Assembly: GCF_003056305.1 (NCBI RefSeq)
Contig: NZ_PYVX01000001.1
Location: 744,001-808,000, forward strand
DNA: 64,000 bases
Reading direction: 5' to 3'
Source of the DNA: Halomonas denitrificans
GTDB lineage: Bacteria; Pseudomonadota; Gammaproteobacteria; Pseudomonadales; Halomonadaceae
Shown here: positions 41,088 through 50,330 of the stretch, piece after piece
Layout of the letters: every line of letters begins with the position of its first letter
Numbering within the stretch: position 1 is the first letter of the stretch
Position numbers and translations under genes: made by a program
Notes under the pieces: generated by a model
The model's input: only the letters and a program-made list of their open reading frames with translations
Databases searched by the model: none
What the model was told of the DNA's origin: nothing

Positions 41088-42248
41088 ATGCCCGAGCCGA
41101 TGACCGCCCCGGCGACCAAGCCCGTGGACGAGCCCGGCCGGATCGACGCCCAGGGCGAGCGCCTGGCCATCCGCGGCGACTGGACGCTTGCGCACCACGC
41201 GAGCCTCAAGCGCCAGGTCGAGCGCCTGGCCAGGGGCCGCGAGCCGTTCGTCCGGGAGCTCGACCTCTCGCCGCTGGCCGCCCTGGACACCGCCGGCGCG
41301 GTGCTGCTGATGGAGCTGACCGGCGCCGAGCGTCTCGCCGCGATCGACGACTGGGCGCCGGAGCTACCGGCGACCCGCCGCGCCCTGCTGCGCACGCTCG
41401 GCGAGGCCATGGTCGACCGCCCGGCCCCCGCGTCCCCGCCCCGCCGGCCGCTGCGGGAGGGACTGGCGCGGGTCGGCCAGCGCGTCGAGGGTCTCTACCA
41501 ACAGCAGCGCCAGCTGCTCGGCTTCATCGGCCTGGTGCTCGCCACCCTGGCCGCCACCGCCTGGCGGCCGGGCCGCTGGCGCCTCACCTCGGTGGTCGCC
41601 CAACTGCACCAGACCGGCCTCAACGCCCTGCCCATCGTCGCCCTGCTGACCTTCCTGGTGGGCGCCGTGGTGGCCTTCCTCGGCGCCACGGTGCTCCGCG
41701 ACTTCGGCGCCACCATCTACACGGTCAACCTGGTCGCCTTCGCCTTCCTGCGCGAGTTCGGCGTGCTGCTGGCCGCCATCCTGCTCGCCGGGCGCACCGC
41801 CAGCGCCTTCACGGCGCAGCTCGGCGCCATGAAGGCCAACGAGGAGCTCGACGCGGTGCGAACCCTCGGTCTCGACCCGGTCGAGCTGCTGGTGCTGCCG
41901 CGGGTGCTGGCGATGATGCTGACGCTGCCGATCCTCACCTTCGTCGGCATGCTCAGCGGCATCCTCGGCGGCGCCCTGATCTGCGCCCTGGCGCTGGACA
42001 TCTCGCTCTTCCAGTTCGTCGCCATCCTGCAGCGCGACATCCCCCTCAACCACTTCCTGGTCGGCCTGGCCAAGGCGCCGCTGTTCGCCTTCCTGGTGGC
42101 GGTGATCGGCTGTCTGGAGGGCTTCAAGGTGAGCGGCAGCGCGCAGTCGGTGGGCGAGCACACCACCTCGAGCGTGGTGCAGTCGATCTTCGTGGTGATC
42201 CTGCTCGACGCCGTGGCGGCTCTCTTCTTCATGGAGATGGGTTGGTGA
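41088..42248 (+). CDS. MlaE/YrbE-type ABC permease with N-terminal STAS-like domain
   Basis: A 386-residue fusion. Residues about 20-110 form a STAS-like domain (ELDLSPLAALDTAGAVLLMELTG carries the DTAG phospho-site-type turn), as in MlaB; residues about 140-386 are the MlaE permease with about five helices, including FLREFGVLLAAILLAGRTASAF and EELDAVRTLGLDPVELL. It is the first of four overlapping genes making an MCE lipid transport system between the membranes. In E. coli the MlaB role is a separate protein; here it is fused to the permease, as also seen in other YrbE-like operons. Confidence 0.92.
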   Translation: MPEPMTAPATKPVDEPGRIDAQGERLAIRGDWTLAHHASLKRQVERLARGREPFVRELDLSPLAALDTAGAVLLMELTGAERLAAIDDWAPELPATRRALLRTLGEAMVDRPAPASPPRRPLREGLARVGQRVEGLYQQQRQLLGFIGLVLATLAATAWRPGRWRLTSVVAQLHQTGLNALPIVALLTFLVGAVVAFLGATVLRDFGATIYTVNLVAFAFLREFGVLLAAILLAGRTASAFTAQLGAMKANEELDAVRTLGLDPVELLVLPRVLAMMLTLPILTFVGMLSGILGGALICALALDISLFQFVAILQRDIPLNHFLVGLAKAPLFAFLVAVIGCLEGFKVSGSAQSVGEHTTSSVVQSIFVVILLDAVAALFFMEMGW

Positions 42249-43069
42249 GCGAATCGATGCAGACATCCTGGCCTCAGGAGGCGTGTAACGGTGAGCCGTT
42301 GATTCGCGTGCGCGGGCTCTGCAACCGCTTCGGCCGCCACGTCGTCCACGAGGCCCTCGACCTCGACCTCTACCCCGGCGAGATCCTCGGCGTAGTGGGC
42401 GGCTCGGGCACCGGCAAGTCGGTACTGCTGCGCAGCATCGTCGGCCTGCTGCGGCCGGCCGAGGGGCGCATCGAGGTCTTCGGCGAGGACCTCCAGCGGC
42501 TCTCCCCATCGGCGCGTTCGCGACTGGAGCGCCGCTTCGGGGTGCTCTTCCAGCGCGGCGCGCTCTTCACCTCGCTGACCCTCGAGGAGAACGTCGCCGT
42601 GCCGCTGATCGAGCATGCCGGGCTGCCCCGCGCCGACGCCGAGGCCCTGGCCCGGGTCAAGCTGGCCCTGGCCGGGCTTCCCGCCGAGGCCGCATGCCAG
42701 TACCCCGCCTCGCTCTCCGGCGGCATGATCAAGCGCGCTGCCCTGGCCCGCGCCCTCGCGCTGGACCCGGAGGTGCTGTTCCTCGACGAGCCGACGGCGG
42801 GCCTCGACCCGATCGGCGCGGCGGCCTTCGACCGGCTGCTGCTGACCCTGCGCGACGCCCTGGGCCTGAGCGTCTTCCTGGTCACCCACGACCTCGACAC
42901 CCTCTATACCGCCTGCGACCGGGTGGCCGTGCTGGCGCAGAAGCGGGTACTGGTCGCCGATCGCCTGGCCACCGTCGAGGCCACCGACGACGCCTGGATC
43001 CACGACTACTTCCACGGCCCCCGTGGCCGCGCCGCCCGGCGGGCGGCCCATCCGGTGAAGGAGCCCTGA
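42245..43069 (+). CDS. MlaF-like ABC transporter ATPase
   Basis: A 274-residue ATPase with Walker A VGGSGTGKSVLL, signature SLSGGMIKRAALARAL and Walker B EVLFLDEPTAGLDP, followed by the switch His in VTHDLDTLY. It powers the MCE transporter. The GTG at 42245 gives a GTGA overlap with the permease stop; a TTG one codon earlier is less likely. Confidence 0.94.
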   Translation: MSESMQTSWPQEACNGEPLIRVRGLCNRFGRHVVHEALDLDLYPGEILGVVGGSGTGKSVLLRSIVGLLRPAEGRIEVFGEDLQRLSPSARSRLERRFGVLFQRGALFTSLTLEENVAVPLIEHAGLPRADAEALARVKLALAGLPAEAACQYPASLSGGMIKRAALARALALDPEVLFLDEPTAGLDPIGAAAFDRLLLTLRDALGLSVFLVTHDLDTLYTACDRVAVLAQKRVLVADRLATVEATDDAWIHDYFHGPRGRAARRAAHPVKEP

Positions 43070-43071
43070 CC

Positions 43072-44010
43072 ATGGAACCCCGCGCCCACCACGTGCTGAT
43101 CGGGCTGTTCACGGTGATCACCCTGGGCAGCGCCCTGCTGTTCGCCCTGTGGCTCGGCAAGTCGAGCGTCGATCGCGACTACGCCTGGTACGAGATCGCC
43201 TTCAACCGCGCCGTCGGCGGCCTCTCCGAGGGCAGTGCGGTGCTCTACAGCGGCATCGAGGTCGGCGACGTGGTGCGACTGCGCCTCGATCCCGAGGACC
43301 CGCGCCGGGTGCGGGCGCTGATCCGCGTCGACAGCGAGGTGCCGATCCGCGAGAACACCCGCGCCAGCCTGGCGCTGGCCAACATCACCGGCAGCAAGCA
43401 CCTGCAGCTCTCCGGCGGCAGCCCCCAGAGCCCGCGCCTCGAGGGCGACCGCGACGATCCCCCGCTGATCCGGGCCGAGCCCTCGCCGCTGAGCTCGCTG
43501 CTCTCCGGCAGCGAGGCGCTGTTCGCCAAGCTGGACCGGCTGCTGACCAACGCCAACCGGGTGCTCTCCGCGCAGAACGCCGAGCACCTGACGCGCACCC
43601 TGGCCAACCTGGAGACGCTCACGGGCTCGCTGGCCGATCAGCGCGACACCCTCGGCGAGGCGATGACCGGGATCGGGCGCGCCGGCGAGCAGGCGACAGC
43701 CACCCTGGAACGCTTCGAGCGCCTCGGCGAGCGGGCCAACCGGCTGCTCGACGACCAGGGCAGCGCCGCGCTCGAGGACGCCGGCGAGGCGATGCGCTCG
43801 CTCTCCACCACCGCCGCGCGGCTGGATCGCCTGACCGAGCGCCACGCGGGCTCGCTGGATCGCGGCCTGCAGGGCATCGGTGAGCTCGATCCGGCCATGC
43901 GCGAGCTGCACGCCGCACTGCGCACCCTCAACCGGCTACTGCAGCGCCTCGAGGAGAACCCCGCCGAGACCCTGCTCGGCGGCGACGAGATCCAGGAGTT
44001 CCGCCCATGA
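43072..44010 (+). CDS. MCE/MlaD-family lipid-binding protein
   Basis: A 312-residue periplasmic substrate-binding subunit with one N-terminal anchor helix (HHVLIGLFTVITLGSALLFAL), an MCE domain (about 38-115, with GLSEGSAVLYSGIEVGDV) and a long helical region (about 140-300) rich in leucine heptads, as in PqiB/MlaD tunnel-forming members. The ATG at 43072 has a GAAGGAG site and is two bases from the ATPase stop. It probably forms the lipid path across the periplasm. Confidence 0.93.
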   Translation: MEPRAHHVLIGLFTVITLGSALLFALWLGKSSVDRDYAWYEIAFNRAVGGLSEGSAVLYSGIEVGDVVRLRLDPEDPRRVRALIRVDSEVPIRENTRASLALANITGSKHLQLSGGSPQSPRLEGDRDDPPLIRAEPSPLSSLLSGSEALFAKLDRLLTNANRVLSAQNAEHLTRTLANLETLTGSLADQRDTLGEAMTGIGRAGEQATATLERFERLGERANRLLDDQGSAALEDAGEAMRSLSTTAARLDRLTERHAGSLDRGLQGIGELDPAMRELHAALRTLNRLLQRLEENPAETLLGGDEIQEFRP

Positions 44011-44660
44011 GCCCGTCCCGTCGGCACGCCCGCCGATCCCTCTCACGCCCCTCGCGCCTCGTTCGGCTGCTGCCCCTGTTGCTGGCCGGGCTGCTCGCCG
44101 GCTGCAGCGTGCTCCCCGAGGGCGAGCCGGTGCGGCTCTTCACGCTGCCGGAGCCGTCGCTGCCGGCCGCCGTCGAGGCGCCCCTCCCGCTGACCCTGCG
44201 GGTCGACACGCCCGGCGCCGGGGCGCCGCTGGACGGCCGGCGCCTGCTGATCAAGCCGAGCCCCGGCGAGTTCCAGGCCTACGCCGGGGCCCGCTGGCGC
44301 GACGACGCGCCGCGGCTCGTGCGCGACCACCTGATCGAGGCCCTGCGCCGCAACGGACGCCTGGCCGCGGTGATCGACGAGACCAGTCGGGCACAGGGCG
44401 ACGCGGCACTGACCGGCCACCTGGGCGCCTTCCACGTCCGCTATCGCGCGGGCAGGCCCGAGGTGGTCGTGCGCCTCGACGCCCAGCTGCTCGACGCCCC
44501 CCGCCGCGCGGTGCGGGCGAGCCGACGCTTCGAGGCGGTGGTGGCAAGCGACGGCGATGGCCTCGAGGCGGTGGTCGCCGCCTTCGGCCGCGCCGCCGAC
44601 CGCCTCGCCGTCGAGGTGGTCGACTGGACCCTGGCCCGGCTGGCCGCCCCCGCCTCCTGA
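44007..44660 (+). CDS. ABC-type transport auxiliary lipoprotein (PqiC/DUF330-like)
   Basis: A 217-residue lipoprotein with lipobox LAGC (Cys about 32) and a PqiC-like domain (GRRLLIKPSPGEFQAYAGARW; RLVRDHLIEALRRNGRLAAV). In the Pqi and related Mce systems this component anchors to the outer membrane. The start overlaps the MCE gene stop by four bases (ATGA). It ends the four-gene MCE operon. Confidence 0.9.
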   Translation: MSPSRRHARRSLSRPSRLVRLLPLLLAGLLAGCSVLPEGEPVRLFTLPEPSLPAAVEAPLPLTLRVDTPGAGAPLDGRRLLIKPSPGEFQAYAGARWRDDAPRLVRDHLIEALRRNGRLAAVIDETSRAQGDAALTGHLGAFHVRYRAGRPEVVVRLDAQLLDAPRRAVRASRRFEAVVASDGDGLEAVVAAFGRAADRLAVEVVDWTLARLAAPAS

Positions 44661-44900
44661 ACGCTGCCCCCACATGTCGCATTTCAACCGGAAAACGCCT
44701 CCTTTTCGTGCGTTTTCCCGGCCATCTGGGCGCCATTTGCCGACCACAAGCGCTCGATAGAGGGCTTCAATGCGCTGATCTCTTCTCGTTTCATCGACGC
44801 GCCGGGGGGAATGGCACGCCGCTCGCACGAGATTCCGGGCAGGACGCCGACCCGCACGGCCAAGGCCGGCGGTGTCACCCACCACCCAAGGGGTAACGCA

Positions 44901-45356
44901 ATGGGACCTCATGTCCGCAAGCGCACCGAATCCGCCTTCTCTCCGGCCACCGCGTTACAGGGCGTCGGCTCCCCGATCCTGCCGGACGCCGCGCGACGAC
45001 GATTCGGCAGGCTGACCGTCGGCCTGGTGCTGATGGCCAGCCTGGCGGCCTGGCTCCCCGCGCGACGCCTCCAGGCCGAGGTCCCGCCTTCCGGCGACGC
45101 CCTTGTCCCCCCTGGCCGGGGCGAGACCCGCGTCGCGGCACGGGCCCGGCCCTTCGCGGGGCGGGCGCGCCGGCACACTCGCAAGGCCGGCGGCCTGAGC
45201 GGCACGAGGTGGCGCGATGAAGCCCTCATCGAGCCGGCCCGGCCGCCGCAGCGCCTGGGCGGCCGACGGCAGCGACCGTCCCGGCCCCTCGCCCACTCCG
45301 GCCTCACCGTGGCCACGCCCGACGGCCTGCGCCGGGGCCTCGACAGGAGTCACTAG
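44901..45356 (+). CDS. Hypothetical protein with one membrane segment (uncertain gene)
   Basis: From the ATG at 44901, preceded by AAGGGG, 151 residues are read: an N-terminal charged part, one hydrophobic segment (LTVGLVLMASLAAWL), then an Arg/Pro/Gly-rich tail. The tail is low in complexity, so the gene may be spurious. The 240 bases upstream (44661-44900) hold no other gene. No family recognised. Confidence 0.35.
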   Translation: MGPHVRKRTESAFSPATALQGVGSPILPDAARRRFGRLTVGLVLMASLAAWLPARRLQAEVPPSGDALVPPGRGETRVAARARPFAGRARRHTRKAGGLSGTRWRDEALIEPARPPQRLGGRRQRPSRPLAHSGLTVATPDGLRRGLDRSH

Positions 45357-45365
45357 CCGGCCGGA

Positions 45366-46202
45366 TTAGGCGGCCTCCAGCCGCGCCACCGCCCGCTCGA
45401 CGGCACCGCGGTAGCCAGCGCCGAACAGCAGCAGGTGGTTGAGCAGCGGATAGAGCTGAAACAGCGCCTCGCGCCTCGGCCAGTCGGCCGGGGCGCGGCC
45501 GTTCCAGTAGGCCTCGAAGAAGGCCTCGCCTGGCGCGCCGAACAGCGTCAGCATGGCGAGATCCACCTCCGGGTAGTGGCGATAGACCGCCGGGTCGATG
45601 ATCGCCGGCCCCTTGGGGGTGAAGAGCACGTTGCCCGACCAGAGATCGCCATGCACCAGGCTCGCCGGGGCGTCCGGCAGCCAGGCCTCGAGCCCGTGGG
45701 CGATGGCCTCGAGGCGCCGGCGCAGCGCGTCGTCCATGAGGCCGCGCTGCTGGCAGGCCTCGGCCAGGGGCAGCAGGCGCCGCTCGCGCTGGAAGGCACG
45801 GCCGTCGACGAGCGGCGCATTGGGCTGGGGCGTGCGGCCGCAGGCGTTGTCGTGCGGCCAGCCGTGGGCGTCGCCGGTATCGGCGTGCAGCGCCCGCAGC
45901 CCCTCGCCCAGGCGTGCCGCATCGTTCCCTGCGCGCCCGCGCTCCAGCGCCTCCATCACCAGCCAGCCGTCGCCCTCGGCCAGCACCTCGGGCACGATCA
46001 GCGGCGTGTCGGCCTGGCGCAGGGCGCGCAGGCCGTCGGCCTCGCCGGCCAGCCGCGCGGGATCGTCGCGCTTGATCACCACCGCCCCCTGGTCGGTCAC
46101 GAGGCGCCGGACCTCGGCGATGTCGCCACCACCCAGGGAGACGGGCTCGCCGCGGGGCACCAGGGCCGCCGAGGCCAGCAGTCGTTCGAGGGTTCGCTCC
46201 AT
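45366..46202 (-). CDS. Fructosamine kinase family protein
   Basis: A 278-residue kinase of the fructosamine/ketosamine-3-kinase family, which phosphorylates Amadori sugars on glycated proteins or amines for their removal. Visible are VVIKRDD (ATP lysine), LVHGDLWSGNVLF (catalytic Asp, Asn) and AIIDPAVYRHYPEVDLAML (metal Asp). The start at 46202 is set by an AAAGGAGG site; the upstream extension crosses a terminator and a direct repeat and is rejected. Confidence 0.92.
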   Translation of the reverse strand: MERTLERLLASAALVPRGEPVSLGGGDIAEVRRLVTDQGAVVIKRDDPARLAGEADGLRALRQADTPLIVPEVLAEGDGWLVMEALERGRAGNDAARLGEGLRALHADTGDAHGWPHDNACGRTPQPNAPLVDGRAFQRERRLLPLAEACQQRGLMDDALRRRLEAIAHGLEAWLPDAPASLVHGDLWSGNVLFTPKGPAIIDPAVYRHYPEVDLAMLTLFGAPGEAFFEAYWNGRAPADWPRREALFQLYPLLNHLLLFGAGYRGAVERAVARLEAA

Positions 46203-46256
46203 GGGTCCTGCCTCCTTTGACGTGTCGCCTGCCCCGAGGGTCGCCAGCCCAGCCGA

Positions 46257-46286
46257 CGCTGTCAAAGCACCCGGCGCTGTCAAAGC
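46257..46286. repeat. 12-base direct repeat upstream of the fructosamine kinase gene
   Basis: CGCTGTCAAAGC occurs at 46257-46268 and 46275-46286, offset by 18 bases. On the minus strand each copy contains TTGACA, a -35-like hexamer, but no good -10 follows. Confidence 0.6.
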
Positions 46287-46300
46287 GCGGGACTGGCGAC

Positions 46301-46325
46301 AAAAAAAACCGCCCCGAGGGGCGGC
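46301..46325 (-). terminator. Intrinsic terminator of the fasciclin gene
   Basis: On the minus strand a CCGCCCC / GGGGCGG stem with a short loop is followed by a T8 tract, about 60 bases after the fasciclin stop. Confidence 0.88.
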
Positions 46326-46385
46326 CAAGAAACACAAGCGGGAGATAACTCGGTGAAACTTCGCGGCGGACTGAGCGGCCGGGGC

Positions 46386-46916
46386 TTATTCCGGCATCAG
46401 CACGCCGTCGATCACGTGGATGACGCCGTTACTCGTCTCGATGTCCGCCTGGATGACGGTGGCATCATCGATCATCACGCTGCCATCCATGGTGGTGATG
46501 GTGATGTCCTGGCCCTGCACGGTGGTGGCGCTGTCGGCCGCCATGGCGTCCTCGGCCATGATCTTGCCGGGCACCACGTGGTAGGTGAGCACAGCCTGCA
46601 GGGTCTCCTGGTTCTCGGGCTTCAGCAGGTCATCGACGGTGCCCTCGGGCAGCGCGGCGAAGGCCTCGTCGGTGGGGGCGAAGACGGTGAAGGGCCCCTC
46701 GCCCTTGAGGGTCTCGACCAGCTCCGCAGCCTTTACGGCGGCGACCAGCGTCTCGAACTGGCCGGCACCCGCGGCGGTGTCGACGATGTCCTTCTTCATG
46801 CCGTGATCGCCGGCCTGGACGCCGCCGGCGAGCATCAGGCCCAGCAGGCCGACTCCGAGGGCGCGGGTCATCGGCACGGTGCGGGGGGCTTGAGTGGCGG
46901 TGATCGGGGTCTTCAT
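46386..46916 (-). CDS. Secreted fasciclin-domain (FAS1) protein
   Basis: A 176-residue protein with a signal peptide ([18 protein letters not shown]) and one FAS1 domain with the H1 region [22 protein letters not shown], the YHVVPGK motif and the terminal [13 protein letters not shown] (H2). FAS1 domains act in adhesion or matrix contacts. The start at 46916 has AGAGGAAG upstream. Monocistronic with a strong terminator. Confidence 0.94.
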   Translation of the reverse strand: MKTPITATQAPRTVPMTRALGVGLLGLMLAGGVQAGDHGMKKDIVDTAAGAGQFETLVAAVKAAELVETLKGEGPFTVFAPTDEAFAALPEGTVDDLLKPENQETLQAVLTYHVVPGKIMAEDAMAADSATTVQGQDITITTMDGSVMIDDATVIQADIETSNGVIHVIDGVLMPE

Positions 46917-47145
46917 GGGGCACTTCCTCTTGTTTGGCCGCGGACGCGATTCGCCCGGCGGGAGTGACGCTCTCGTCATACTCGTCATGGAACACCCGGT
47001 GGAGGCCTCTCCGCCTCAACCTGTACAGAATCTAGACCCTGTATAGCTATTGGACAAGTATTAATTTCATCCCGCCGCCACGGCTGACGCCGCCGGCGCG
47101 ATATGGCACAACGAGAGGTTCACCTGCCAGAGAGGAGTCACGACC

Positions 47146-47457
47146 ATGTACAAGCTGGCCTTCTTCGTGCCGATGGCCGACGCCGAGGCCGTCAAGGAAG
47201 CCGTCTTCGCCACCGGGGCGGGACGCATCGGCGACTACGAGGCGTGCTGCTTCCAGACGCCGGGCACCGGGCAGTTCCGCCCGCTGCCGGGGGCCGACCC
47301 GCACATCGGGCATGTCGGCGACCTGGAGCGGGTCGAGGAGCTGAAGGTGGAGCTGGTCTGCGAGGATGCGCTGATCCGCGAGGCGGTGGCCGCCCTGCGA
47401 CGGGCCCACCCCTACGAGGAGCCGGCCTTCGATGTCTGGCGGCTGGAGACCTGGTGA
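47146..47457 (+). CDS. YqfO/NIF3 middle-domain-like small protein
   Basis: A 103-residue protein starting MYKLAFFVPMADAEAVKEAVF with GAGRIGDYEACCFQTPGTGQF, and HPYEEPAFDVW near the C-terminus. This matches the stand-alone form of the CutA-like insert domain of NIF3/YqfO proteins, present in many gammaproteobacteria. The role is not established. AGAGGAG precedes the start. Monocistronic, 100 bases before an SDR gene. Confidence 0.88.
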   Translation: MYKLAFFVPMADAEAVKEAVFATGAGRIGDYEACCFQTPGTGQFRPLPGADPHIGHVGDLERVEELKVELVCEDALIREAVAALRRAHPYEEPAFDVWRLETW

Positions 47458-47515
47458 GCGTCACGCGCCCCCGGGAAGGCCGGCGGCTGGAGACGCGCCG
47501 CGGCTCGGCCTATGA

Positions 47516-48313
<798 letters not shown>

Positions 48314-48319
48314 CACACA

Positions 48320-48350
48320 CCGGCCGCGCCCGTGACGCGGGCGCGGCCGG
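48320..48350. terminator. Hairpin between convergent SDR and Nudix genes
   Basis: A 13-base perfect stem (CCGGCCGCGCCCG / CGGGCGCGGCCGG) with a five-base loop but no clear T tract on either side. Confidence 0.55.
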
Positions 48351-48383
48351 AAATCCGTGTCGCCGGAAGTGAGGCTTCAGACC

Positions 48384-48941
48384 CTAGGCGCTGCCGAAGT
48401 AGCGCTCGCGATCCTCGGCGGTGATGTCGCTGACGTGCAGCGGGAAGGCGGCCTCTTGCCGGTCGGCGAAGAAGTGGCGCAGGGTGCGCTCGATGGTCGG
48501 GAAGGCGAGCTCGTCCCAGGGGATCTCGTGCTCCTCGAAGAGCGCCACCTCGAGGCTCTCGGGACCGGCGCCGAAGCCGCCGGCGAGGTCGGCGCGGAAG
48601 ATCATGTAGACCTGGTCGATGTGCGGCAGGTTGATCAGCGTGTAGAGGCCGTGGATCTCGACCTCGGCGCAGGCCTCCTCGCGGGTCTCCCGGGCCGCCG
48701 CCTCGACGGTGGTCTCGGCATTCTCCATGTAGCCCGCCGGCAGGGTCCAGAAGCCCTTGCGCGGGGCGATGGCGCGGCGGCACAGCAGCACCCGGCTGCC
48801 GCTCACCGGCAGGGTGCCGGCGACGATGCGCGGGTTCTGGTAGTGGATGGTGCCGCAGGCGTCGCAGCAGTGGCGGGGGCGATCGTCGCCGTCCGGGATC
48901 GTGAAGCGCACGGTATGCCCACAGTGACTACAGAAGTTCAT
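48384..48941 (-). CDS. Nudix hydrolase with N-terminal zinc ribbon
   Basis: A 185-residue protein with a Cys4 zinc ribbon (CSHCGHTV and CCDACG, about 4-30) and a Nudix domain. The Nudix box is GYMENAETTVEAAARETREE followed by ACAEV, so Gly, first Glu and the REtrEE core are present, but the usual last Gly is Cys. NudC-like zinc plus Nudix proteins of this size often act on NAD-type or other nucleotide diphosphates; the substrate is unknown. AGGGAG precedes the start at 48941. Confidence 0.88.
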   Translation of the reverse strand: MNFCSHCGHTVRFTIPDGDDRPRHCCDACGTIHYQNPRIVAGTLPVSGSRVLLCRRAIAPRKGFWTLPAGYMENAETTVEAAARETREEACAEVEIHGLYTLINLPHIDQVYMIFRADLAGGFGAGPESLEVALFEEHEIPWDELAFPTIERTLRHFFADRQEAAFPLHVSDITAEDRERYFGSA

Positions 48942-49044
48942 GGCGCTCCCTGGCAGGCCGGAGGGCGGCATGACGGCCGCCCGGTCAGGGCTTGACGCCG
49001 CTCATGGCGGCCGAGTAGAAGGAATCAAACCCGATGGACGCCCC

Positions 49045-49665
49045 ATGTTAGAGAACCTTCGTGAACGCCTGCAAGCACACCGCCCGCGCCGGATCGGGCT
49101 GCGCCTGCCCGAGGCGTCGGTGCTGATCCCCATCGTCGACCGTCCCGAGCCGACCCTGCTGTTCACCCGCCGTGCCGGCCACCTCGCCACCCACAGCGGC
49201 CAGGTCGCCTTCCCCGGCGGCAAGCGCGAGCCGGGCGACGCCGACCTGCTGGCCACGGCGCTGCGCGAGTCCGAGGAGGAGATCGCCCTGCCCCCCGATC
49301 GGGTGGCGCTGCTCGGGCGGCTCTCGGACGTGCTCTCGCTGCACGGCCTGCGCGTCACGCCCTGGGTGGGGCTGATCCCGCCCGACCTGCCGCTCGTCCC
49401 CGATCCCGGCGAACTCGACGCCATCTTCGAGGTGCCGCTCACGCACTTCCTCGAGGATCGACGCACCCACACCGACGTGATCCGCGTGGACGGCCGGGAC
49501 TACTACGTGCCCAGCTACACCACCGATGGCCACGTGATCTGGGGGCTCTCGGCGATGATGCTGGTGGAGCTGCTCGCCGAGGGCTTCGCCATGCCGATCA
49601 GCCTCTTCGAGCGCCCGTCGGGCGACCTGATTCACCTTCCCGAACGCCGAGTCTCCCGCCCATGA
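49045..49665 (+). CDS. CoA pyrophosphatase-like Nudix hydrolase (YeaB/NudL)
   Basis: A 206-residue Nudix enzyme with the CoA-pyrophosphatase motif LLFTRRAGHLATHSGQVAFP next to the Nudix box (GGKREPGDADLLATALRESE, then EEIAL). It probably hydrolyses CoA or short acyl-CoA to phosphopantetheine. The ATG at 49045 matches the family start but has a weak ribosome site; the frame is open farther upstream. The stop overlaps the next ATG by four bases, starting a four-gene chain to 52627. Confidence 0.88.
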   Translation: MLENLRERLQAHRPRRIGLRLPEASVLIPIVDRPEPTLLFTRRAGHLATHSGQVAFPGGKREPGDADLLATALRESEEEIALPPDRVALLGRLSDVLSLHGLRVTPWVGLIPPDLPLVPDPGELDAIFEVPLTHFLEDRRTHTDVIRVDGRDYYVPSYTTDGHVIWGLSAMMLVELLAEGFAMPISLFERPSGDLIHLPERRVSRP

Positions 49666-50330
49666 TGCCGACACGCGACGCCTTCGCCACCGCCCTGCCC
49701 CGCGCCCGCCTGGCCGAGCTGGTCGATGCCCTGGTGGAACAGGGCTGGTACGTCGGCGAGGGCTTCATTCCCGCCGAGCTGTGCGCGGCGCTGCACCACG
49801 AGCTCGGCGCCATGGCCGACCACGAGGCGCTCGAGGCCGCCGGCATCGGCCGCGGCCAGGAGCACGCCCTGCGCCGGGACATCCGGGGCGACGCCATCCG
49901 CTGGCTGGACCGCGAGAGCCAGGCCCGGCGACAGTATCTGGACGCCATGGCCGAGCTGCAGCAGGAGCTCAACCGGGCGCTCTTCCTGGGGCTCTTCGAG
50001 TACGAGGCGCACTTCGCCCACTACCCGCCCGGCGCCTTCTACAAACGCCACGTCGACAGCTTCCGCGGCCGTGCCAACCGGGTGGTCTCCACCGTGGGCT
50101 ACCTGAACCCCGACTGGCCCGAGGACGGCGGCGGCGAGATGGTGATCTTCGCCGCCGACGACCCCAATCGCGAGGTGGCCCGGGTGCGCCCACAGGCCGG
50201 CACCTTCGCCTGCTTCCTCTCCGACAGCGTGCCCCACGAGGTGCTGCCGACCCGCCTGCCGCGCTCGAGCATCGCCGGCTGGTTCCGGCGCAACGCCTCG
50301 CTCGGCGGCCTGGTGGACCCGGCGCGCTGA
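49662..50330 (+). CDS. 2-Oxoglutarate/Fe(II)-dependent dioxygenase
   Basis: A 222-residue enzyme with the iron triad His130 and Asp132 (KRHVDSF) and His192 (SVPHEVLPT), and Arg201 (RSSIAGWF) for 2-oxoglutarate. It belongs to the prolyl-4-hydroxylase-like group of SM-20/YbiX type; targets may be proteins or small molecules. It overlaps the Nudix gene (ATGA) and the sensor kinase gene (TGATG), so the oxygenase is made with the two-component system. A signalling link to oxygen or 2-oxoglutarate is possible but only inferred. Confidence 0.9.
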   Translation: MMPTRDAFATALPRARLAELVDALVEQGWYVGEGFIPAELCAALHHELGAMADHEALEAAGIGRGQEHALRRDIRGDAIRWLDRESQARRQYLDAMAELQQELNRALFLGLFEYEAHFAHYPPGAFYKRHVDSFRGRANRVVSTVGYLNPDWPEDGGGEMVIFAADDPNREVARVRPQAGTFACFLSDSVPHEVLPTRLPRSSIAGWFRRNASLGGLVDPAR

